Below, one piece after another: positions 9,372 to 17,686 of a stretch of 64,000 nt of DNA. The stretch comes from SLRI01 sp942491185 (GTDB lineage Bacteria; Pseudomonadota; Alphaproteobacteria; Geminicoccales; Geminicoccaceae), in NCBI GenBank assembly GCA_942491185.1, contig CALOAB010000024.1:1-64000 (forward strand). Direction: 5' to 3'. The translations under genes and the position numbers were made by a program. The first letter of the stretch is position 1. Every line of letters starts with the position of its first letter. The notes beneath the pieces were generated by a model. That model was given only the letters and a program-made list of their open reading frames with translations. It did no database searches and had not been told where the DNA came from.

Positions 9372-10247
9372 ATGAACCATCACGCCTTGCAGGAGCGGCT
9401 GGCGGCCACCGGCTACGTCGCCGGCGAGCCGCTCGCCATGGCGCTCCATCTCTCCCTCACCCTCGTCCGGCCGCTGCTGCTCGAGGGCGAGGCCGGCGTC
9501 GGCAAGACGGAAATCGCCAAGGCGCTAGCCGAGATCCAGGGCACGCGGCTGATCCGCCTGCAGTGCTACGAGGGCCTGGACGCCGCCGCTGCCATCTATG
9601 AATGGAACTACCAGCGCCAGCTCTTGGCCATTCGTGCCGCCGGCGAGACAGCACAGCCCGGGGAGGCTAGCGAGGAGCGCCTGTTCAGCGAGCGTTATCT
9701 GCTGCGCCGTCCGCTGCTCGAGGCCATCATGCAAGAGCAGCCGCCCGTCCTGCTGATCGACGAGATCGACCGGGCCGACGAGGCGTTCGAGGCGTTCCTT
9801 CTGGAGATCCTGGCCGATTTCCAGATCACTGTGCCCGAGCTCGGTACGATCAAGGCGGTCAGCCGGCCGCACGTGATCTTAACCTCGAACGCCACGCGCG
9901 AGCTCTCCGACGCGCTTCGCCGACGCTGCCTCTACGCCTTCGTCGATTACCCCGACCCGGCCATGGAGCTGGCGATCCTCGCCCGCCGAGCGCCGGATCT
10001 CGAGCCGGCCCTGGCCCGGCAGGTCGTGGGCTTCGTCCAGGCGCTCCGCCGCGAGGATCTGGCGAAGACGCCGGGCATCGCCGAGACGCTGGATTGGGTC
10101 GCGGCCCTGGCCGGACTCGGCATCAACGACCTTGCAACGAGCCCGGCCACCATCCAGGCGAGCCTCGTCTGCCTGTTGAAGACCAGCGCCGATCAGGCCG
10201 CCGTGACGCCCGAGGTCACCGCCCGGCTGATCGACCGCGCGGCCTGA
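9372..10247 (+). CDS. coxD: MoxR-type AAA+ ATPase CoxD, CO dehydrogenase maturation
   Basis: A 291-residue AAA+ ATPase. Walker A is GEAGVGKTE and Walker B is LLIDEIDRADE, followed by a sensor-1 Asn in LTSNATRE. In CO-oxidising bacteria CoxD is needed to build the [CuSMoO2] centre after Mo-cofactor insertion. It is expected to work with the VWA protein CoxE encoded next. It lies 25 bases after coxL in the same orientation, consistent with one transcript. Confidence 0.9.
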   Translation: MNHHALQERLAATGYVAGEPLAMALHLSLTLVRPLLLEGEAGVGKTEIAKALAEIQGTRLIRLQCYEGLDAAAAIYEWNYQRQLLAIRAAGETAQPGEASEERLFSERYLLRRPLLEAIMQEQPPVLLIDEIDRADEAFEAFLLEILADFQITVPELGTIKAVSRPHVILTSNATRELSDALRRRCLYAFVDYPDPAMELAILARRAPDLEPALARQVVGFVQALRREDLAKTPGIAETLDWVAALAGLGINDLATSPATIQASLVCLLKTSADQAAVTPEVTARLIDRAA

Positions 10248-10266
10248 GCACGGTAGCAGACATCCA

Positions 10267-11451
10267 GTGCCGACAACGCGCTTTCCCGATCGTGCCAGCG
10301 GCCCAGCAGAGCGGATCGCCGGCTTCATGGCGCATCTGCGCCTGAACGGCATTGCTGTGGGTCCTGGCGAGACACGGCACGCCCTGGCTGGGCTTACGGC
10401 GATCGATGCTACCGACCCGGGCGACGTGCGCCTCGCGCTCAAGACCCTGGTGACCGGCACGCCCGACGACTGGCGCCGCTTCGACGAGCTGTTCGACGCC
10501 TACTGGCTGAACGCCGGCCGCACGCGATCGCGAGCCGCGGCGGCGTTCAACACGACACGACATCACCATTCGCTCTGGACGCAGCATCTGCCGCAAGAGT
10601 CCCAGCCGGCCGCCGGCACGGGCGAGCGGACGGGCGTCGATGACGGCGACGAGGACGCCGGCGGCTCTGGCGAGGGCCGCCTCGTCGCCACCCAACGCCC
10701 CGCGCTCGGCCGCCGCGATCTGCGCGAGCTGATGGGCGAGGCCGAGCTGCGCCATGCCGAGCGTATCGCCGAGCGCCTCGCCAAGGCGATCCGCGAGCGT
10801 TACGCCAGACGCCGCAAGATGGCGCGGCTGGGTGCTGAGATCGACCTCCGACGCACTCTCCGCCGCTCCCTGGCGCGCGGCGGCGAGCCACTCGATCTCG
10901 CCCGGCGCAAGCGGCAGGAGCCGCCCTTGCGCATCGTGGCCCTGCTCGACGTCTCTGGCTCCATGACGGTTCACAGCCGCCTGTTCCTGGCGTTTCTCAA
11001 AGGCCTGGTCGGTGCCGACAGCCGCGCCGACGCGTATCTCTTCCACACCAGCCTCGTTCGGGTGACTGAGGCGCTCACTGCCAGGGACCCGCTGACGGCG
11101 GCGACCCGCCTGGCGCTCTTGGCCCAGGGCATGGGTGGCGGCACGCGGATCGGCCAATCGCTCGAGACCTTCAACGCAGTTTATGCCAAACGAGCCGTCA
11201 CCGGCCGGACAGCCGTGATCATTCTCTCCGACGGCTACGACACCGATCCGCCGGAGCGCTTGGCGGCGGCGCTCGCCCGGCTGCGCCGCCGCGCTCGGCG
11301 GATGATCTGGCTCAACCCCTTGCAGGGCTGGCAGGGCTACGCCCCTGTCGCCCTGGGCATGGCAGCGGCACTGCCGCATCTCGATGCCTTCCTGCCGGCC
11401 AACACGCTCGAGAGCCTGGCGGCGCTCGGGCCCGAGCTCGAGAAGCTCTGA
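10267..11451 (+). CDS. coxE: VWA-domain protein CoxE, CO dehydrogenase maturation
   Basis: A 394-residue protein with a C-terminal von Willebrand A domain. The metal-ion-dependent adhesion site DVSGSM is present, with a later Thr/Asp-containing strand (LSDGYDTD). The N-terminal half is helical and charged. MoxR/VWA pairs act as metal-centre chaperones, and CoxE partners with CoxD to mature CO dehydrogenase. The start is GTG at 10267, the first in-frame start after the coxD stop. It is followed 4 bases later by coxF. Confidence 0.88.
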   Translation: MPTTRFPDRASGPAERIAGFMAHLRLNGIAVGPGETRHALAGLTAIDATDPGDVRLALKTLVTGTPDDWRRFDELFDAYWLNAGRTRSRAAAAFNTTRHHHSLWTQHLPQESQPAAGTGERTGVDDGDEDAGGSGEGRLVATQRPALGRRDLRELMGEAELRHAERIAERLAKAIRERYARRRKMARLGAEIDLRRTLRRSLARGGEPLDLARRKRQEPPLRIVALLDVSGSMTVHSRLFLAFLKGLVGADSRADAYLFHTSLVRVTEALTARDPLTAATRLALLAQGMGGGTRIGQSLETFNAVYAKRAVTGRTAVIILSDGYDTDPPERLAAALARLRRRARRMIWLNPLQGWQGYAPVALGMAAALPHLDAFLPANTLESLAALGPELEKL

Positions 11452-11455
11452 CGCC

Positions 11456-12310
11456 ATGGCCGGGACCGACATCTTCGACGTCATCGACCGGCTGCGTGCT
11501 ACCGGGCGGCCGTTCTGCGTCGCCACCGTCTTGCGCACCGCCGATGTCACGTCGGCCAAGGCCGGCGCCAAGGCGGCCGTGACCGAAGCGGGTGAGCTGA
11601 TCGGCCATCTGGGCGGCGCCTGCGTCACCGGCGCCGTCACCAAGGCTGCCAAGGCAGCGCTGGCCGAACGCACCGTGCGGATGATCCGTGTCAAGCCCGC
11701 AGCCGGCGTCACTGCCGCCCGCGATCCGGACGGCGCCGAGCTGTTCAAGAGTGGCTGCCCCTCGGGCGGCACCGTCGACATCCTGATCGAGCCCTACGCC
11801 CAGCCGACCCTGATCGCCATTCTCGGCCGATCGCCGGTGGCGGCAGCGTTGGCGGCTCAGGCAGCACTCATGGGCTTCCGCGTGGCCCTCTCCGACCCGG
11901 ACGAGCTGGCCCTGCCGGGTGATAGGCCCGCCATTGCCATCGACGGTTTCGACCTCGAGCCATTGGCGCTGCAAGCCACCGATTGCGTCGTCGTCGCTGC
12001 CCAGGGCAAGCGTGATCTCGACGCGCTCCGGGCCGCCCTCCGCTCGCCCGCGTGCTATGTCGGCATGGTGGCGAGCCGGCGCAAAGCGGCGTCGCTCGTC
12101 GAGCGCTTGCGCACCGAAGGAATGGCCGATGCCTGCCTCGCGCGGCTCGAGTCGCCGGCCGGCCTCGACCTCGGCGGCGTCGACCCGGCGGAGATCGCGC
12201 TCGCCATCACAGCGACGATCGTTCGCCACAAGAACCGTGCTCGCCGCCCCACCCCACCGGATGATCGCCCGGTCGAGCCACCGGTCGTCGCCGTGGCAGC
12301 CTCGAGCTGA
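11456..12310 (+). CDS. coxF: XdhC-family protein CoxF, CO dehydrogenase maturation
   Basis: A 284-residue protein of the XdhC/CoxF family, which handles the sulfurated Mo cofactor and delivers it to molybdenum hydroxylases. The N-terminal CoxI-like domain holds a Cys in GGACV and another in SGCPSGGT. The C-terminal Rossmann-like domain has the YVGMVASRRKA segment typical of the family. It is the last recognisable gene of the cox operon; no coxG, coxC or coxH was found within the window. A separate XdhC paralogue at 40178 serves xanthine dehydrogenase. Confidence 0.87.
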   Translation: MAGTDIFDVIDRLRATGRPFCVATVLRTADVTSAKAGAKAAVTEAGELIGHLGGACVTGAVTKAAKAALAERTVRMIRVKPAAGVTAARDPDGAELFKSGCPSGGTVDILIEPYAQPTLIAILGRSPVAAALAAQAALMGFRVALSDPDELALPGDRPAIAIDGFDLEPLALQATDCVVVAAQGKRDLDALRAALRSPACYVGMVASRRKAASLVERLRTEGMADACLARLESPAGLDLGGVDPAEIALAITATIVRHKNRARRPTPPDDRPVEPPVVAVAASS

Positions 12311-12464
12311 CGGCGCAGACGCTCGCTATTCTCCCTATACCGCAAAGAGATTGCTACAATTTTAGATAATTCTGCCGAAAATACTGCATGAAATCGAAAC
12401 GATACTTGAGCGGGAGCGTCAAATACAAGTTGTGCAAGATATTTCTCTATTCTACTCTCCGTTC

Positions 12465-12552
12465 AGTGCTCATGGGTTCTCCCGTGACACCCTACTTGAG
12501 GCGTTTCCTCCCTATGAAACTCGGCCGCAGCGCAAGCTGCGGCCTCTTTTTT
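12465..12552 (+). ncRNA. Probable trans-acting sRNA of the suhB/mmgR type
   Basis: The segment has the plan of the alphaproteobacterial suhB/mmgR family as I remember it. First comes a short hairpin with a TTCT loop (arms CATGGG and CCCGTG at about 12471-12486). Then an unpaired pyrimidine-rich segment contains TTTCCTCCCT (about 12505-12514), complementary to ribosome binding sites. Then ACTC leads into a GC-rich terminator hairpin with a T-run. A plausible promoter lies just upstream (TTGTGC at 12430, 17-base spacer, TACTCT at 12453). The start point is inferred from the promoter spacing, so the 5' end could shift by several bases. Confidence 0.6.
12523..12552 (+). terminator. Strong intrinsic terminator
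   Basis: A perfect 9-bp stem, GGCCGCAGC and GCTGCGGCC, closes a GCAA tetraloop of the stable GNRA class and is followed by TCTTTTTT. No protein gene ends just before it on this strand, which supports its being the 3' end of the small RNA. Confidence 0.88.
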
Positions 12553-12755
12553 CAGCAAAGCCCGCGCGAGCGCTCGTTCGGCTATCGCTACGGCATCCGT
12601 CAGGAGATCTGGGCCAAGGCCGCGGGCAGGTCGTCGAGTGCGGCGATCGTCAGCGAAGGCGCCGTCGGGAAGTCGAAGGCGAGCTTCCTGCGGTTGACAC
12701 AGATTGGCGACCTGCCGAACGTGCCGGCGCCGGTGGCGTCCCAGCCATTGGACGA

Positions 12756-12887
12756 CAGAATCGCTATCTCGCCAGCTTCGCCCAGCGCTTCAATCGTCGC
12801 TACCAGCTCGACACCATGACCGAGCGGCCGACGTGGGTCGCACTGCATACCAAGCCGCGGCCCTTCCGCCTCATCATCGCGGGATGA
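12756..12887 (+). pseudogene. C-terminal remnant of an IS1595-like transposase
   Basis: The frame ending at the TGA at 12885 encodes about 43 residues beginning QNRYLASFAQRFNRRY and ending with a PRPFRLI-type tail. This resembles the C-terminus of IS1595/ISXO2 transposases, in which a YL-F-RFNRRF segment precedes the end of the protein. No upstream catalytic DDE region is readable in the same frame and no terminal repeats were found. It is a short relic. The assignment rests on motif memory only. Confidence 0.45.
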
Positions 12888-13181
12888 CAATAACGGATAG
12901 TCAGGAAGAGAAATGGGGCGGAATGCAGTCTTTCCCTCATCCGAGAGGAATTCGAAACTGCCCTAATTGGCTGCGCCCTTAACTCATTGATAAAAAAAGA
13001 AAAGCTAAGCTGTTGACCGATTTGGCCGAGTCAACAGCCGACGGAGAAAACGGCGCAAAGAGAGGCAAACAGGGAGAAATTAGCCGCCTACCCGGTGAAC
13101 GGCCGCTCCAGAAAAGTCTTTTATTTCAATGGGGTTTAGCGGCGACGCGCTGGCGGCAGAGACCCTGCGCGATGGTCAGAG

Positions 13182-13270
13182 CTGGCGGAGGGAACGGGAT
13201 TCGAACCCGTGAGGAGTTGCCCCCAACACGCTTTCCAGGCGTGCGCCATAAACCACTCGGCCATCCCTCC
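13182..13270 (-). tRNA. tRNA-Ser (anticodon GGA)
   Basis: The reverse strand folds as a class II tRNA. The acceptor stem GGAGGGA pairs with TCCCTCC and is followed by discriminator G and an encoded CCA (13182-13184). The D-arm contains GGCCGAGTGG. The anticodon arm is GCCTGGAAAGC with GGA in the loop. A long variable arm follows, and the T-arm contains GGTTCGAATCC. The long variable arm and GGA anticodon identify serine. Confidence 0.95.
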
Positions 13271-13398
13271 GCGGTGCGCGAACCATAGCCAGCGCGATCG
13301 TGCTGTGCAACACGAGGTCGCGCGTGCTTTATGCCGCCTGCCCGGAGACTTGGCCGGAGCGACAACGCAGACGGACGACGCAACGGGAGACGGTGCTG

Positions 13399-13707
13399 AT
13401 GCGGCAATTCGGCTATGTGATCGGCTTGGCTTTTCTGATCCTCGCGGGCGCCTCGCTGGTCGCCCAGCTGTTCGCCGTCTGGGCCAGCGGCGCCTATCGG
13501 CCGATCTCGATCGGCTCGATGTGGTACAGCCTCAACGGCAACAGCCTGGTGGGCTTTCAGGGCCTGGTCGAGCGCAATCTGGGAGGCATGGTCTGGGCGC
13601 CCATCCAGTTCGTGCTGACCCTGCCAGCCTGGCTCAGCGTCGCCGTCCCGGGCGCCATCCTGGCGTTGCTCTGCCGGCCACGGCAGCGCGGCCTCGGCGG
13701 TCTCTGA
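13399..13707 (+). CDS. Small two-helix membrane protein, conserved hypothetical
   Basis: A 102-residue protein with two clear hydrophobic segments, roughly residues 5-28 and 70-92, joined by a polar loop containing GSMWYSLN and NSLVGFQ. The ATG at 13399 is preceded by a purine-rich stretch (GGGAGACGG). Similar small proteins occur in many alphaproteobacteria to my recollection, but I know of no assigned function. It stands between the divergent tRNA-Ser and the convergent FKBP gene. Confidence 0.65.
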   Translation: MRQFGYVIGLAFLILAGASLVAQLFAVWASGAYRPISIGSMWYSLNGNSLVGFQGLVERNLGGMVWAPIQFVLTLPAWLSVAVPGAILALLCRPRQRGLGGL

Positions 13708-13723
13708 GACGAGGTTCCGCCGG

Positions 13724-14149
13724 TCAGAGAACCTCTACCAGCTCGATCTCGAAGGTCAGATCCTCGCCCGCCAGCGGATGGTTGGCATCCAGCTTGGCCG
13801 TCGCGTCGTCGGCCTCGACCACGGTGAGCACCAGCTCGTTGCCGGCCTGGTCCTTCGCCGCGAGCTTGGTCCCAGGCGTCAGGTCGACCTGCGCCGGGAT
13901 CGCGCTCCGTGGCATCTCCTGGACGAGCTCGGGCCGGTGCGGGCCATAGGCGTTCTCCGCAGCGATGGTCACCGTCCGCGTGTCGCCCGGCGCCATGCCG
14001 GTCACCGCATCGTCGAAACCGCCGATCACCTGACCGCCGCCTACGGTGAACTCGAGCGGATCACGGTCGCGCGAGCTGTCGAAGGTGCTGCCATCCTCGA
14101 GCGTGCCGGTGTAGTGGACCCGAACGGTCTGGCCATTTCCTGCCTGCAT
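13724..14149 (-). CDS. FKBP-type peptidyl-prolyl cis-trans isomerase (SlyD-like)
   Basis: A 141-residue protein-folding catalyst. The FKBP half starts VRVHYTGTLEDG with the conserved Tyr and is followed by FDSS. An insert-in-flap region continues with AYGPHRPE, and the chain returns with NHPLAGEDLTFEIEL, the SlyD-type C-terminal strand. There is no His-rich metal-binding tail, unlike E. coli SlyD, and no signal peptide, so it should be cytoplasmic. The ATG at 14149 has an AGGAG ribosome binding site 6-7 bases upstream. Confidence 0.9.
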   Translation of the reverse strand: MQAGNGQTVRVHYTGTLEDGSTFDSSRDRDPLEFTVGGGQVIGGFDDAVTGMAPGDTRTVTIAAENAYGPHRPELVQEMPRSAIPAQVDLTPGTKLAAKDQAGNELVLTVVEADDATAKLDANHPLAGEDLTFEIELVEVL

Positions 14150-14329
14150 GCTGCAACTCCTGGGCTTGGTGGGCTCAATGGACAACGCGCCGACACGCCG
14201 CCCTCGTTGCAAAGATTGGTGCCATCACGCCAGATGTCACCCCTTGCCGGTCCCTTGCCGCGGACGATCTCGGCACCACTTCGCCCAGCAGGGCAGCGCA
14301 CTCGCGCAAGCTGCAGACGAGAATTGCTG

Positions 14330-15190
14330 ATGGAAATAGCCAAGGCGGCGCTGCGCGATCGATCGGTCCGGTGCCGTGCGGCCACCGCTATCGGGGTCGC
14401 GGCACTGCTCCTCGCGGTGCTCGGCCAGCCGGCCCTCGCCTGCGGTCGGACCACCGATTGCGGGCTCGGCGAGCGGTCCTATCGGATCGTGCTGCCGGAG
14501 AGCCACGCGCCGGGCGAGCCCCTGGGGGCCATCATCTTCGCGCATGGCTATCGTGGCTCAGCCGCGGGGACGATGCGCAGCGACGCGCTCGCCGGTCTCG
14601 CCCAGACCTTGAACATTGCGGTCGTCGCCGCCGACGCCGATGGGCCAGACTGGCAGATCCCGGGCGTGCCGAGCTTTCCTGGTGCCGATGGCGCGGCCGA
14701 ACTCGCCTATTTCGACGCCTTGCGCGACGACCTGATCCAGCGTTTCGCCATCGATCCCGAGCGGATCGTCGCCACCGGCTTCTCGGCCGGTGGGATGATG
14801 ACCTGGCACCTCGCCTGCCATCGCGGCGACGCCTATGCCGGGTTCGTGCCGCTCGCCGGCACGTTTTGGGCGCCGCTGCCGGAGAGCTGTCCGACCACCA
14901 CCGTCGACCTCATCCACTATCACGGCACCGCCGACAGCATCGTGCCGATCGAGGGTCGGACCATTGCGGACACGCGCCAGGGCGACGTCCGCGAGGCCAT
15001 GGCACTCTTCACCACAGCCGGCGGCTACAGCCCGGTCGACGGCGAGCCGGCGCCCGGCCTGGACTGCGCGCTTCGACGCAACGCTGGCGGTCAGCGCCTC
15101 GAGCTCTGCCTGTTCGACGGCGGCCACGAGCTGCGCATCGAGCATCTGATGCGAGCCTTGCGCCTGCTCGGGCTGAGCTCGGCGGACTGA
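14330..15190 (+). CDS. Secreted alpha/beta-hydrolase, PHB depolymerase/LpqC-like esterase
   Basis: A 286-residue protein with a signal peptide (hydrophobic segment about residues 18-37 ending ALACG). The nucleophile Ser lies in GFSAGGMM. The acid residue lies in HGTADSIVP and the His in FDGGHELR, giving a complete catalytic triad in the family order. This group includes poly(3-hydroxybutyrate) depolymerases and feruloyl esterases, so the substrate cannot be assigned. The ATG at 14330 gives the shortest good signal peptide. The next gene, lepA, is convergent. Confidence 0.75.
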   Translation: MEIAKAALRDRSVRCRAATAIGVAALLLAVLGQPALACGRTTDCGLGERSYRIVLPESHAPGEPLGAIIFAHGYRGSAAGTMRSDALAGLAQTLNIAVVAADADGPDWQIPGVPSFPGADGAAELAYFDALRDDLIQRFAIDPERIVATGFSAGGMMTWHLACHRGDAYAGFVPLAGTFWAPLPESCPTTTVDLIHYHGTADSIVPIEGRTIADTRQGDVREAMALFTTAGGYSPVDGEPAPGLDCALRRNAGGQRLELCLFDGGHELRIEHLMRALRLLGLSSAD

Positions 15191-15232
15191 GAACGCCCGA
15201 TCTCGACTTGGTTCGGTGCGCTACGTGCCGGC

Positions 15233-17033
15233 TCAGCTGTCCATCTTGAGCGCCGCCAGGAAGGCCTCCTGCGGGATCTCGACATTGCCGATATTGCGCA
15301 TCCGCTTCTTGCCGGCTTTCTGCTTTTCCAGGAGCTTGCGCTTGCGGGTGATGTCGCCGCCGTAGCACTTGGCGGTAACGTCCTTCCTGAAGGCCGAAAT
15401 GGTCTCGCGCGCGATCACCTTGCCGCCGATCGCCGCCTGGATGGCGATCTTGAACATCTGCCGCGGGATCAGCTCCTTGAGCTTCTCGCACAGCGCCCGG
15501 CCGCGCCGCTCGGCCATCGAGCGATGCACGATGAGCGCCAGGCTGTCGACCGGATCGGTGTTGACCAGCACCGAGAGCTTGACCAGGTCGCTCTCGTCGT
15601 AGCCCTCGAGCTGGTAGTCGAAGCTGGCATAGCCGCGGGTCACCGATTTCAGCCGGTCGTAGAAATCGTAGACCACCTCGTTCAAGGGCAGCTTGTAGAC
15701 CAGCATGGCGCGGGTGCCGACATAGGTGAGGTCGAGCTGCACGCCGCGCTTCTCGGTGCAGAGCTCGAGCACCTTGCCGAGATAGGTGTCGGGCACGAGG
15801 ATCGTGGCCTTGATCCAGGGCTCCTCGACCATCTTGATCTTGGTGGGATCGGGATAGTCCGAGGGATTGTGCAGCTCCTGCATGTCGCCGGTCTGCAGGT
15901 GCAGGCGGTAGACCACCGAGGGTGCGGTGATGACGAGGTCGAGATTGAACTCGCGATCCAGCCGTTCCTGGATGATCTCGAGATGCAGCAGCCCGAGAAA
16001 GCCGCAGCGAAAGCCGAGGCCCAGCGCCCCGCTGCTCTCGGGCTCGTACTCGAAGCTCGCATCGTTGAGCCTGAGCTTGCCAAGGCTGTCGCGCAGATCC
16101 TCGTAGTCCGCCGCATCGACCGGGAACATGCCGCAGAAGACGACAGGCTGTGATGGCCGAAAACCCGCCAGAGCGGCGGCCGCCGGCCGCTTTTCCTCGG
16201 TGATCGTGTCGCCGACCCGGGCGTCCGCGATATCCTTGATCGACGCGGTGATGAAGCCGACCTCGCCTGGGCCCGAGGGTCTCGACGACCAGAGGCTTGG
16301 GCGTGAAGACACCGACCCGGTCGATCTGATGGACGGCGCGCGTGCCCATCATCTGCACCTTCATGCCCTTCTTGAGCACGCCCTCGCGCATCCGCAACAA
16401 GGTGACGACGCCGAGATAGGCATCGTACCAGCTATCGACGATCAAGGCCTGCAAGGGGGCGGTGGCATCGCCCTTGGGCGGCGGCAGGCGGTCGACCACG
16501 GCCTCCAGCACGGCGTCGACGCCAAGCCCGGTCTTGGCCGAGATCATCAAGGCGTCGGCGGCGTCGAGGCCGATGATGTCCTCGATCTGCTCCTTGATCC
16601 GGTCGGGCTCGGCCGCCGGCAGGTCGACCTTGTTCAAGACCGGCACGATCTCGTGGTCGGCCTCGATCGCCTGGTACGCATTGGCCAGGGTCTGCGCCTC
16701 GACCCCCTGGCTCGCATCGACCAGCAGCAGCGAGCCCTCGCACGCGCGGAGCGAGCGGCTGACCTCGTAGGCGAAGTCGACATGGCCCGGCGTGTCGATG
16801 AGGTTGAAGATGTAGTCCCGGCCGTTCTTCGCCTTGTAGAGCAGGCGGACGGTCTGCGCCTTGATGGTGATGCCGCGCTCGCGCTCGATATCCATCGAGT
16901 CGAGCACCTGCTCCTGCATCTCGCGGTCGGCGAGACCACCACAGGTCTGGATCAGCCGGTCGGCCAAGGTCGACTTGCCATGGTCGATATGAGCGATGAT
17001 GGCGAAATTGCGGATATGCGAGAGGTCGGTCAT
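15233..17033 (-). CDS. lepA: Translation elongation factor 4 (LepA), with a 1-base frameshift
   Basis: A ribosome back-translocating GTPase of about 599 residues after correction. The G1 motif AHIDHGKST, the DTPGH box and NKVD are all present in the N-terminal part. The C-terminal half shows the EF-4-specific ending, with MRNIGNVEIPQEAF close to the stop. The frame breaks at about 16269-16271, where one G too many in GGG (top strand) moves the N-terminal frame off after VVETLGP. The frame resumes as GEVGFITASIKD. Removing one base restores a complete normal-length protein. It lies 4 bases after the ParE-like toxin gene on the same strand, which is unusual for lepA. Confidence 0.9.
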
Positions 17034-17037
17034 GCGG

Positions 17038-17349
17038 TCATTGCTCGCTTTGGAGAACCGTCCGGATGTCACGCCGTCCGTCGATGACACGGACGATCTC
17101 GATGCCTTTGACGGCACTCCGGTAGAAGATCAGATAGGGTCGAACGACATAGCAGCGCATAGCTTTGCCGAATTCCGATTTCGCCGAGCCAAGCTGCGGC
17201 ATATCCACCAGCCGGTCCGTGGCGACAGCGAGGCCGTCGATCAGTTGGTCTGCCCGATCTTCCCCCGAGTCGTCGGCCACCCAGGTCCAGATGGAGCGCA
17301 GATCGCGCAAGGCAGGAGGCGTGAACTGCGCCCGCGACGCAAGGCGCAT
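17038..17349 (-). CDS. ParE/RelE-family toxin
   Basis: A 103-residue toxin of the ParE/RelE superfamily. The helical segment ALRDLRSIWTWVA is followed by a conserved basic patch and by YLIFYR and IVRVIDGRRD near the C-terminus, the usual strand-strand ending. ParE-type members poison DNA gyrase and RelE-type members cleave mRNA on ribosomes; which applies cannot be decided by eye. The start overlaps the antitoxin stop as TGATG, the standard antitoxin-first arrangement. Confidence 0.85.
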   Translation of the reverse strand: MRLASRAQFTPPALRDLRSIWTWVADDSGEDRADQLIDGLAVATDRLVDMPQLGSAKSEFGKAMRCYVVRPYLIFYRSAVKGIEIVRVIDGRRDIRTVLQSEQ

Positions 17350-17630
17350 CAGCGCGGATCATCGAGCGGCGAGTGCCCGCGCCGCTTGATCTGCTCCATG
17401 ACCTCGTCCGTCAGCTCCAGGAGCTCGCCGCGGTCCGCCTCGGCAATGCCTTCCGCCACCGCCCGCTTCAGCCAATCCAGCTTGGCCTCCTCGGCCGCCT
17501 CGTGCCACTCCATCGAATAGAGCACGGCCACCGGCTTGCCGTTCTTCTCGATGGTCACCGGGCTCTTCTGCGCCTCCATGAGGAGTTCGCCGAAATGGTT
17601 CTTCGCCTCTTTCGCGGACATGGTGCGCAT
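17349..17630 (-). CDS. Phd/YefM-family antitoxin
   Basis: A 93-residue antitoxin. The N-terminus has the family signature MSAKEAKNHFGELL, a DNA-binding segment that normally represses its own promoter. It continues with PVTIEKNGKPVAVL. The C-terminal helical region is charged and would bind the toxin. I chose ATG 17630 because the longer start (17642) is TTG. The pair lies upstream of lepA, so read-through from the antitoxin promoter could influence lepA. Confidence 0.85.
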   Translation of the reverse strand: MRTMSAKEAKNHFGELLMEAQKSPVTIEKNGKPVAVLYSMEWHEAAEEAKLDWLKRAVAEGIAEADRGELLELTDEVMEQIKRRGHSPLDDPR

Positions 17631-17686
17631 GACGGACCCCAAAAGCCTATAACGCCCAAAATAGCCACTTTAGCTCTAGTAGGCAA

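Larger units (their letters stand above)
12311..13181. other. 870-base stretch without a protein gene
   Basis: Between coxF and the tRNA there is no convincing complete protein gene. The stretch is lower in GC than its surroundings in places. It holds a probable sRNA with a strong terminator, a transposase remnant (12756-12887), and a short inverted repeat with 9-base arms at 13009-13017 and 13030-13038. ORFs in this stretch are short, overlap each other in several frames and show no family features. Confidence 0.6.

Noticed and set aside
12432..12887. A full 151-residue protein across the sRNA terminator
   Set aside because: The frame runs through a perfect terminator hairpin and only its last 43 codons resemble a protein family. 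The rest has no coding character.
15009..15232. Extension of the lepA N-terminal frame past the true lepA end
   Set aside because: After the frameshift this frame is read out of phase. The lepA C-terminus is encoded in the other frame and ends at 15233.
16265..16275. Programmed ribosomal frameshift in lepA
   Set aside because: I see no slippery heptamer or downstream structure of the known kind. The same single-base pattern recurs in unrelated genes, which suggests error instead.
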